Below are positions 51,200 through 57,965 of a DNA stretch of 64,000 nt, piece by piece (the first letter of the stretch is position 1; every line of letters begins with the position of its first letter). Source of the stretch: Sporobacter sp038405045 (GTDB taxonomy: Bacteria > Bacillota > Clostridia > Oscillospirales > Oscillospiraceae); assembly GCA_038405045.1 (NCBI GenBank), contig JBBZIV010000003.1, positions 1-64,000 of the forward strand. Reading direction: 5' to 3'. The notes under the pieces are model-generated. The model saw only the letters and a program-made list of their open reading frames with translations, did not search any database and had not been told where the DNA came from. The position numbers and the translations under genes were made by a program.

Positions 51200-51591
51200 T
51201 GGAAAATACGCAAAAACTGAGCCCGCAGCAGGAGGACGCCCTGATCAATGTAGTCGTCTCCAGATACAGCGAACTGCTTAACTACGGAAAAGCGGGGACT
51301 CTCTCAGCTAAGGAAAGCTTGGAGTTCATCAAGATGTCCGAAATGCTGAAAATCGACATTAACAGCGGTCAGATGACTGATACCTCACAGCTCAGTCCTG
51401 AAGATCACCGTTTGCTTGGGCGATACCATGCAAAGCTCGCACAGGCTGAGCATGCCGGGCGGGACGCAGAAACTCGGAACCGGATGGATCTGGCCGGGGA
51501 TTGCTCCATATCGCACCCAGCAACGGGCCAAACCATGACACCGGCCGAGCGTCACGAGCTGGGACGGCAACATGCACGACAGGGAAAATAA
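51196..51591 (+). CDS. Helical element protein, unknown
   Basis: A 131-residue protein (LSPQQEDALINVVVSRYSELLNY-like start, SLEFIKMSEMLKIDINSGQM). The second half contains two similar segments, LSPEDHRLLGRYHAKLAQ and MTPAERHELGRQHARQGK, that look like a short internal repeat. AGAGGACGG precedes the ATG pair. Its place just before the tail chaperone suggests a virion-assembly role. The function is not recognised. Confidence 0.55.
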   Translation: MMENTQKLSPQQEDALINVVVSRYSELLNYGKAGTLSAKESLEFIKMSEMLKIDINSGQMTDTSQLSPEDHRLLGRYHAKLAQAEHAGRDAETRNRMDLAGDCSISHPATGQTMTPAERHELGRQHARQGK

Positions 51592-51682
51592 CATCGACAG
51601 CGGCCGAGTGGCCGATCACAACAAGCTCCTCGAACGCGGTATTATCCGCGCGGGGTTTTGAATTTTGAAAGGAGAACACATT

Positions 51683-52063
51683 ATGAAGGGATCCATTAAG
51701 CTCAACAAAAGCATCATAATCAACGGAAAAGAGGTTAAAGAGCTGACCTACGACACCAGTGAGATCACGGCCATCGACTTCGTGACCGCCGAGTCCAAGC
51801 GCAAAGCGGCCGCCGGAATCAAGAACACGAGCATCGCGCCGGCTGCTGAGTTCGACTTCGGGCTGCACATCTATCTCGGCTTCGCCGCCATCACCGCGGT
51901 CAACCACGAGATCGACCTCTCAGATCTCGAGCGGATCAAAGGCCACGACATCGTTTCGGTTATGGCGGTGGGCAGAAATTTTATTTTGAAGTCGGAGGGG
52001 TTACTGGAAAACAGCTCCGCCGAGCAATTCGAGACTACGCCCGAGAGTTCCACACAAGCGTGA
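51683..52063 (+). CDS. Tail assembly chaperone (short form)
   Basis: A 126-residue protein related to phage tail assembly chaperones of the Mu gp41/gpE kind: INGKEVKELTYDTSEITAIDF near the start and AEFDFGLHIYLGFAAI in the middle. In tailed phages this gene lies before the tape measure gene and yields a longer product by -1 frameshifting. Here AAATTTT at 51976-51982 is in the right phase (AGA AAT TTT). The ATG at 51683 follows AAAGGAG. Confidence 0.82.
   Translation: MKGSIKLNKSIIINGKEVKELTYDTSEITAIDFVTAESKRKAAAGIKNTSIAPAAEFDFGLHIYLGFAAITAVNHEIDLSDLERIKGHDIVSVMAVGRNFILKSEGLLENSSAEQFETTPESSTQA
51976..51982 (+). promoter_or_regulatory. -1 ribosomal frameshift slippery heptamer
   Basis: A AAT TTT in the zero frame of the chaperone, a perfect X XXY YYZ heptamer. 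After slippage the next codon is TAT at 51982, and the -1 frame stays open to TAA at 52207. Confidence 0.75.
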
Positions 52064-52209
52064 CCGACCTAGAGAATAAACGGCTGGGTGACTTTCTGAT
52101 CGAATACGCCGAGGCGGCCGAGCAACTCGGCGAGGAGCACAAGCGCCGTCAGGAAAAACAGAAATCCGCCACACCTAAGTATTCTCCAAAACATCACAAA
52201 AGGAGGTAA
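51982..52209 (+). CDS. Frameshift extension of the tail assembly chaperone
   Basis: The -1 frame after the slippery site is open for 75 codons: YFEVGGVTGKQLRRAIRDYA, then helical, charged sequence (NKRLGDFLIEYAEAAEQLGE) and a basic tail ending KHHKRR. No good start codon with its own ribosome site serves this frame, so it is best explained as the C-terminal part of a fusion of about 175 residues (100 codons of the short form plus 75). Such gpG/gpT-like pairs bind the tape measure protein during tail assembly. The stop overlaps the AGGAGG of the tape measure gene. Confidence 0.75.
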   Translation, partial: YFEVGGVTGKQLRRAIRDYAREFHTSVTDLENKRLGDFLIEYAEAAEQLGEEHKRRQEKQKSATPKYSPKHHKRR

Positions 52210-52213
52210 CGAC

Positions 52214-54361
52214 ATGGCAAGCGCTAAGACGATGCAGGCCATCATCGAGATTGCCGGGTCATTAAGCCCGAGCCTCGAGTCGGCGATACAGAACGCCGTC
52301 GGCGCGTTGGATAGTCTGAAGGACGGCGTCATGGCTTCGGCCAGCTCATATGAGAAGCTGGAGGTTGAGATGGACGCGCAGGAAAAAGCCCTGCGAGCAC
52401 TTAAAAAGCAGTACGCGAGTTTCGTCATCGACCAGAACCAGAGCTCTGCCGAGGCCAAGGGTCTGAAAAAACAGATCGACGCCGTCAACGCTGAGTACAT
52501 CAACAACAAAAGGCGATTGCGAGAGGCTGAGGACGCGACGGATCGTTGGAGTGCCGCGGTCAAGAATGCGGGCGAAGGGCTGGACACATGGGACATCGCG
52601 CTCGGTAGTCTTGTGGCTGGAGGAATCGAGACCCTGATCTCAAAAGTCGGAGAGAGCATTTCCTCGATCGCCGGACTCGCTAAAGAAACGCGGGAGTTCC
52701 GGCAGGACCAAGGGACACTCGAGACAGCCTTCAGTAAAGCAGGCTATTCCGCAGAAACGGCGACCCAGACGTGGGAAAATCTCTACTCCGTATTCGGAGA
52801 GGATGACAGAGCCGTTGAGGCAGCAAACAACATCGCGAGGATCGCACAGAATCAGGGCGATCTCAGCAAGTGGGTCACGATCACGACGGGCGTCTGGGGT
52901 ACCTATCAGGACGCGCTCCCCGTCGAGAGCCTGGCCGAGGCCGCCGCCGAAACCGCAAACACAGGCCAAGTCACCGGCACACTCGCCGACGCGCTGAACT
53001 GGTCCAGCGAAGCGGCCACAATGTTCGCCAGCTATATGGGGGGAGACGTGACAACGGCGGAGGACGCATTCAACGCCGCGCTCGCCGACTGCAATACAAC
53101 GCAGGAACGTCAGCAGCTCATCACTGAAACCTTGACCTCGTTGTACGGCGACGCCGCAGGCCAATATGAAACAACGGCGGCCAGCATCATGGGTGCGAAC
53201 AAGGCGACGGCGGACATGCAGCTGGCACAGGCCGCTCTCGGACAGACGATGGAGCCTGTTATGACGGCCATCAACGAAGGCATGACCGGGCTCCTTCAGA
53301 CGGCGCTCAATCTCGCCGGTGGGATGGATATGTCCGAGGTCGTTGATGGAGTAGCAAAAGCCTTCAACGGCCTCCAAAGTGTGATCGCATGGGGTATCTC
53401 CAACTGGCCCACATTGGCCGCCATACTCGGAACGATTACGACCGCCATAGTTGCGAACAAAGTGGCCACAGTCGCGTCGACAGCGGTAGAGTCGGCAAAT
53501 ATAGCGGTAAAGGAAGGGTCGACAGTCGCACAATGGGCACTTAACGCAGCCATAGATGCAGCGGGTGGACCGATCGGGGCAATTATCCTCGTCATCGGAT
53601 TACTCGTGTCGGCGTTCGTTTATCTATGGAACAACAGCGAAGGCTTCCGACAGTTCTGGATCGGCTTGTGGGACGGTATTACAAATGCGGTCAGCGTCGC
53701 CATCGCCGGGATCGTTGGTGCATGGGAGTCGATAAAAGTAGCTTTTTCGGCCTTCGGAGCGTGGGTGCAAGGACTCTGGCAGGGTATTGTCGACAGTATA
53801 AGTGCGATATGGGGGGGCATCGTCGACGTTATTAAAATGCCGATCAACGGCATTATCACACTACTTAACTGGTTTATTGACAAGATCAACACCATCAGCA
53901 TCGGCCCGTTGCCAGACTGGGACATCCTCGGAGAATACGCTGGTGCAACAGTCGGCTTCAACATCGCACACATCGCATACCTCGCCAGTGGCGGATTCAC
54001 GGACGGCATCAGCATTGCGGGCGAGGCCGGCACCGAGGCCGTCATCAGCTTCGACCCGTCGGTGAGGGGCCGCAATATTGAGATCTGGCAGCAGGCCGGG
54101 CAGATGCTCGGCGCCGACACGTCATTGACAGCGCAGGCCGGCAAGCTCCTGAGACTCGACGACTTCTCACTGTCTGACTACAGCGGCGGAAACACTTACA
54201 TCGTGAACTACGACCTCTCCGGCACGGTTTACAGCCCATCCTTCCAGACGGGAGGAAGCGACGACATCGATATTATGGCAAAGCTAAAGGCCAACGAGGC
54301 CGAGTTCTTCGACTGGTTCGATGAATTTATCCGCATTAGGGAGACGGAATGCTATGTCTGA
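52214..54361 (+). CDS. Phage tail tape measure protein
   Basis: A 715-residue protein that would set tail length and pass through the tube. It has an N-terminal coiled coil (LEVEMDAQEKALRALKKQY), a conserved TMP core (FRQDQGTLETAFSKAGYSAETATQTWENLYSVFGED, TANTGQVTGTLADALNWSS), hydrophobic segments in the middle (PIGAIILVIGLLVSAFVYLWN and Trp-rich repeats) and the typical C-terminal LASGGFTDGISIAGEAGTEAVI. At roughly 0.15 nm per residue, known from other phages, the tail would be near 100 nm. AAAAGGAGG precedes the ATG. Confidence 0.93.
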   Translation: MASAKTMQAIIEIAGSLSPSLESAIQNAVGALDSLKDGVMASASSYEKLEVEMDAQEKALRALKKQYASFVIDQNQSSAEAKGLKKQIDAVNAEYINNKRRLREAEDATDRWSAAVKNAGEGLDTWDIALGSLVAGGIETLISKVGESISSIAGLAKETREFRQDQGTLETAFSKAGYSAETATQTWENLYSVFGEDDRAVEAANNIARIAQNQGDLSKWVTITTGVWGTYQDALPVESLAEAAAETANTGQVTGTLADALNWSSEAATMFASYMGGDVTTAEDAFNAALADCNTTQERQQLITETLTSLYGDAAGQYETTAASIMGANKATADMQLAQAALGQTMEPVMTAINEGMTGLLQTALNLAGGMDMSEVVDGVAKAFNGLQSVIAWGISNWPTLAAILGTITTAIVANKVATVASTAVESANIAVKEGSTVAQWALNAAIDAAGGPIGAIILVIGLLVSAFVYLWNNSEGFRQFWIGLWDGITNAVSVAIAGIVGAWESIKVAFSAFGAWVQGLWQGIVDSISAIWGGIVDVIKMPINGIITLLNWFIDKINTISIGPLPDWDILGEYAGATVGFNIAHIAYLASGGFTDGISIAGEAGTEAVISFDPSVRGRNIEIWQQAGQMLGADTSLTAQAGKLLRLDDFSLSDYSGGNTYIVNYDLSGTVYSPSFQTGGSDDIDIMAKLKANEAEFFDWFDEFIRIRETECYV

Positions 54362-54596
54362 TCCAGAGAATGTCAACGAGGTCATACAGTTCCCGGGAAG
54401 AAAATCGTCCGAAGAATACCCCGGACTTGAGCAGAGGGTTATATCGGCCGAACTTTTCGAACAGCTGCGCACAATGGACCGATGGAGCCTATCCACACAT
54501 CTGCTCAAAATTTTTAAGTACGGCTATGAGAAGGGATGGCGGAACGCCATCAAATACCAGCATGACCAGCAAGGCAATAAAAATTCAGGAGGTTAA
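54354..54596 (+). CDS. Small protein after the tape measure gene, unknown
   Basis: An 80-residue protein (MSDPENVNEVIQFPGRKSSE ... LLKIFKYGYEKGWRNAIKYQ). It overlaps the tape measure stop by 8 bp and so is coupled to it. The helical C-terminal half is basic. No family is recognised. Confidence 0.6.
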   Translation: MSDPENVNEVIQFPGRKSSEEYPGLEQRVISAELFEQLRTMDRWSLSTHLLKIFKYGYEKGWRNAIKYQHDQQGNKNSGG

Positions 54597-54598
54597 AA

Positions 54599-54976
54599 AT
54601 GATAAACAGCAACGAAGTGATGACTGATAATTTGATCGCAGGCATCAACCCGCCGGCGCAGGTAGCCGCCGGCACCATTTCAAAGCTCGATGTAGAAACG
54701 ACATACACCCGAGGCACCTTGCTTGCTAAGTCCGAAAACAACGGCAAGCTCTACATCCTCGGAACTGTAGCCGACGAGGGCGACACACTGACGGCCGAGT
54801 GCATCCTTGCCGACGACACGGCGATCGGCACCAGCGCCGACGTCAACGCCGAGGTCTACGTGGCCGGCTACTTCAACACGAAGGAGCTGGTCGTCAAGAC
54901 GGGCTACACCATGACCGAGACGGACAAGGATGCGCTTCGTGAGCGCGGCAACTACCTCGGCGGAATATTAGATTAG
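54599..54976 (+). CDS. Head decoration-like protein (lambda gpD-like)
   Basis: A 125-residue protein with the pattern of phage head decoration proteins: AAGTISKLDVETTYTRGTLLA, ECILADDTAIGTSADVNAEVYV, and AGYFNTKELVVKTGYTMTETDKDALRERG. Decoration proteins clamp onto expanded capsids made by a major capsid protein, which this element lacks, so it may act on a helper phage capsid. An AGGAGG box precedes the ATG. It closes the structural block. Confidence 0.7.
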   Translation: MINSNEVMTDNLIAGINPPAQVAAGTISKLDVETTYTRGTLLAKSENNGKLYILGTVADEGDTLTAECILADDTAIGTSADVNAEVYVAGYFNTKELVVKTGYTMTETDKDALRERGNYLGGILD

Positions 54977-55369
54977 CAGCGCGGTGCTGCACGGACTGAA
55001 AGGGGCCTACTCAGGCCCCTGCAAGTCTGAGGCGCGTGCAGGTCGGGCGTCATGATCCAAGCGCTACATCCCGGACGACCGCTGACAGACGCCACCAGAA
55101 GCCCCAGAAGGGGAGCACGGTGGCTCAGGCACGAGGTTGCCCAGTGTTGACACGCTGCGGATGAAATAGAGCGCGTGAGAGGAAGAGAGGCCACGAACAC
55201 GACCTCCAGCCCCGACAAGCGATGCGACGGCAATCCCGTAGGTACTTCCAGAGGAAAAAATAGCTCTGCGGTGCTTGCGAGCCCTCGAATTGAATAGACA
55301 CAAAAAAGTTTTTTCGGTCTGGTTTGCTTTCCCGGGAGATAAAAAACCGCCGAGAAAGGTGAGGACAAC
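54977..55369. other. 393-bp gene-free stretch with hairpins
   Basis: No coding sequence is supported. Two hairpins follow the decoration gene directly (GCAGC/GCTGC at 54976-54990 and AGGGGCC/GGCCCCT at 55001-55020, without T tracts). Further on GCCACC(55091-55096)...GGTGGC(55119-55124) encloses CCCC-AGAA-GGGG. The rest is GC-rich and may be a structured RNA or the decayed remains of a gene. Confidence 0.45.
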
Positions 55370-56011
55370 ATGGAAACCAACATCAAGTATGGCCAGAAAT
55401 ATGGGCGCCTGTCGGTCCTTGAGGTCACAGGTAAAGACGCCAGCGGCCACGTCCGGGCTCTCTGCCGCTGCGAGTGCGGGAAAACGAAAGTCGTCCGGGT
55501 CAGCCACCTCACGGGTGGCAAGGTCAAGAGCTGCGGCTGCCTGAGCGGTGCTCGCACTCTGGAACAGGTCGAGCGCCTTGTCACGGACAGTCACAAGCAC
55601 GGCGGAACCGGATCCCGCCTCTATAGGATCTGGGACCATATGCGGCGCCGGCGGAAGAAGTCTGAGAAAAACCCCTGCGCGGACGTGGTAACTGTCTGCA
55701 CAGAGTGGGAGCGCTTTGATGGTTTCAGGGCGTGGGCCGTCGAGAGTGGGTACCGCGACGATCTGACATTGGGCCGCCGTGATAACGACACAGGATACGA
55801 CCCGGAAAACTGCGTGTGGATTCCGCTCGCTGATCAGCAGTCGAGGCGCCGAAACAATGTCAGGCTCGAGTACAACGGCCAGCTCGTGACGATTGCCGAG
55901 GCCTCCCGGCTTACCGGCATCAATCGGCAGACTCTCGCGGATCGCCTACATGCCGGCATGATTGGAGAAGACTTATTCAGACCAGTGAAAGGGGCACCCT
56001 TCTCGCAGTAA
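55370..56011 (+). CDS. Free-standing HNH-type homing endonuclease-like protein
   Basis: A 213-residue protein with an N-terminal zinc-finger-like domain (YGRLSVLEVTG, CRCECGKTKVVRVSHL, KSCGCLSG). The nuclease core carries SRLYRIWDHMRRRRKK, WERFDGFRAWAVESGY and LTLGRRDNDTGYDPENCVWI, followed by ADQQSRRRNN. The C-terminal module (VTIAEASRLTGINRQTLADRLHAG) is a NUMOD-like helix-turn-helix. Such genes spread between phage genomes by cutting cognate sites. GGTGAGG precedes the ATG. It separates the structural block from the late regulator. Confidence 0.85.
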   Translation: METNIKYGQKYGRLSVLEVTGKDASGHVRALCRCECGKTKVVRVSHLTGGKVKSCGCLSGARTLEQVERLVTDSHKHGGTGSRLYRIWDHMRRRRKKSEKNPCADVVTVCTEWERFDGFRAWAVESGYRDDLTLGRRDNDTGYDPENCVWIPLADQQSRRRNNVRLEYNGQLVTIAEASRLTGINRQTLADRLHAGMIGEDLFRPVKGAPFSQ

Positions 56012-56143
56012 TTTACGTGACTTACACGGAGCGTTATTTGTGGTCGGCTTTTCGAAATGAGTATATGAGAAGATCAGCCCCGATACGTCAGCCAGTACAT
56101 ACCATGCGACTGAAATAACCATAGCATAATTGGGGTCGTGGCT

Positions 56144-56569
56144 ATGATGACGAAAATCGATAACACCTTAGGGATTGAAAAGCTGAAGGCATATGCCGAT
56201 CTGCTCGAGGAAAATGATCTCCAGATCCGACGCCTAGAGAAGCTGGAGGCCATGGAAGAACCTAGCCTCAGTCAGCGGGCGCGAATAAGAGAACTAAGAG
56301 AGCGATTACCGGTAGCAATCCAAATGGAGCAGTCCCGTGGAGCCACCCTGCGCGATCTCGTCGATCGTCTAGCCGGACCGAAACATCGAGCTGTGTTACG
56401 TCTAAGATACTTGGACCTGCTCACTTGGCCAAAGGTATGTGAGGCCGTTTTTGAAGATCGCGATGACTATGAGCTAAAGCGTGAAAACTACCAGCGCCAG
56501 ACATTTAGAATCCACGTTGAAGCTGTAAAACAACTTGACGCCCTTCTCGTGCGGCAAGACTGCCGTTGA
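56144..56569 (+). CDS. ArpU/RinA-like phage transcription regulator (DUF1492-type)
   Basis: A 141-residue protein with a coiled-coil N-terminal half (LKAYADLLEENDLQIRRLEKLEAM) and a sigma-region-4-like C-terminus (LRDLVDRLAGPKHRAVLRLR, LLTWPKVCEAVF, YQRQTFRIHVEAVKQLDALL). In phages of Firmicutes such proteins switch on late operons and sit just before the terminase genes. Here no terminase follows, which suggests either loss of the packaging genes or control of a helper's or the element's own genes. The exact ATG (56144 or 56147) is uncertain. Confidence 0.72.
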   Translation: MMTKIDNTLGIEKLKAYADLLEENDLQIRRLEKLEAMEEPSLSQRARIRELRERLPVAIQMEQSRGATLRDLVDRLAGPKHRAVLRLRYLDLLTWPKVCEAVFEDRDDYELKRENYQRQTFRIHVEAVKQLDALLVRQDCR

Positions 56570-56655
56570 TATTCGTCAAATATCATCATTATCACTGTCA
56601 TGGCATTGGCGTTCAGGCTGATTATGCCTCAACTGGTGGCGAAATAACAAAAATC

Positions 56656-56689
56656 AGTCCGTCTTGAGTTAACTCTGACGGGCTTTTTC
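56656..56689 (+). terminator. Terminator between the regulator and ietAS
   Basis: Stem AGTCCGTC / GACGGGCT with an inner GAGTT/AACTC palindrome, followed by TTTTTC. It isolates the ietAS cargo from the upstream genes. Confidence 0.75.
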
Positions 56690-56789
56690 TACGTTCCATA
56701 GGCTGAGTACATATGAATACGAATCAAGCGCTAAATATTCCCTGCGTATTGTATCATTTTATATTAATTATTATTTGTGAGACAAAATA

Positions 56790-56818
56790 TTGACTAACTC
56801 TTTAATTAGTAATATAAT
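56790..56818 (+). promoter_or_regulatory. ietAS promoter
   Basis: TTGACT (56790-56795), 17-base spacer, perfect TATAAT (56813-56818), about 40 bases before ietA. It is a strong housekeeping-type promoter independent of the element's switch. Confidence 0.8.
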
Positions 56819-56858
56819 TTCGTTGTTCCATATTTTATGATTATTGGAGAGTGAGACG

Positions 56859-57965
56859 GTGGACGCTATAGAACTTATCCCAAAACTCATTCGTTCGAGC
56901 TATGAAGGCGACAAAAAAACGATTGAAGCAACCTCAATAATGATTGCAAGGAAAATTAAGAAGGATTATCCGGAAGTCGCTGGTGAAATATCAAAAATTT
57001 TGGCTTACTCAAAATTCGACAACGCAGCGGCTAGATCGTTAGATTTGCAGCCTCTTCCGGTAGACAGGGAAACGCGATATTCTTTAGTAAATTTGGATGA
57101 ACCATCCGAAATGCCCGCGCCAATACTAGATGATTTTGTTATGAAACAACTTGATGATTTTATTATCGAAAGAGAAATGCTTGACAAATTTTTGGAGGAG
57201 GATATTATCCCCCCAAATAGTCTGCTGCTTAGTGGTCCACCGGGAGTCGGAAAAACATATATTGCACATTGGATTTCATGGAGGCTAAATCTACCATTAA
57301 TTACGCTTGACCTAGCCACCTCAATATCGAGCTATCTGGGACGTTCTGGGCAAAACATTAGAAGCATTTTTGACTACGCTAAATCTCAGAACTCTATCCT
57401 CTTCCTTGACGAGTTGGACGCCATTGCAAAAAAACGAGATGATACAGCTGATTTAGGAGAGTTAAAACGATTGGTGAACGTCTTGCTTAAAGAGCTAGAA
57501 TCCTGCCCGAGTTCATGCATTATTATTGCCGCAACGAATCATCCCGAGCTTTTGGACAAAGCAATTTGGCGCAGGTTTGATCGGACGCTTTCGATTAATA
57601 TGCCTGATGAACACGAACGTAAACAACTATTTTTGAGGCATCTTGGAAATAAATTGGACGAGGAATCAATTAATTACTTGTCAAGATATTCTTCTGGCGT
57701 GAATGCGGCGGACATTTGTAAACTCTGTGAACATATCAAGCGCCAGTCCTTACTAAATCCCCAACTTCCCAAAAATCAGGTTGCATTATCAGAATTATTT
57801 AAAGTTACTTCATTATCCTCTCGAGAAGATAAAGTCCGGCTATGTAAATATTTAAATAAGTCGTTCTCAGATCTTAGTCAGCGCGATATTGCACAGATAA
57901 CACAAATTCCTTTAGCATCGGTTTCCAGATACTTAAAAGAAAGTAGGGAGAATATTGATGCCTAA
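56859..57965 (+). CDS. ietA: IetA-like AAA+ ATPase of a defence pair
   Basis: A 368-residue AAA+ protein. The N-terminal 95 residues are a helical domain; the ATPase domain has Walker A GPPGVGKT (residues 126-133), Walker B ILFLDELDA (D184, E185), sensor-1 IIAATNHPE and arginine finger region WRRFDRT. The last 40 residues resemble a helix-turn-helix (SQRDIAQITQIPLASVSRYLKE). Paired with a subtilisin, this is the architecture of IetAS, reported as an anti-phage system and earlier as a plasmid stability locus. The GTG at 56859 follows GGAGAG; a TTG at 56844 is upstream of the box. AT-rich, unlike its neighbours. Confidence 0.85.
   Translation: MDAIELIPKLIRSSYEGDKKTIEATSIMIARKIKKDYPEVAGEISKILAYSKFDNAAARSLDLQPLPVDRETRYSLVNLDEPSEMPAPILDDFVMKQLDDFIIEREMLDKFLEEDIIPPNSLLLSGPPGVGKTYIAHWISWRLNLPLITLDLATSISSYLGRSGQNIRSIFDYAKSQNSILFLDELDAIAKKRDDTADLGELKRLVNVLLKELESCPSSCIIIAATNHPELLDKAIWRRFDRTLSINMPDEHERKQLFLRHLGNKLDEESINYLSRYSSGVNAADICKLCEHIKRQSLLNPQLPKNQVALSELFKVTSLSSREDKVRLCKYLNKSFSDLSQRDIAQITQIPLASVSRYLKESRENIDA

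Noticed and set aside
52640..53533. 297-codon open frame on the minus strand
   Set aside because: It lies fully inside the tape measure gene in antisense, has a biased Arg/Cys/His composition and no ribosome site.
55064..55639. 191-codon minus-strand frame across the gap and the homing endonuclease gene
   Set aside because: Half of it is antisense to the endonuclease gene, it lacks a start signal, and its sequence matches no family.
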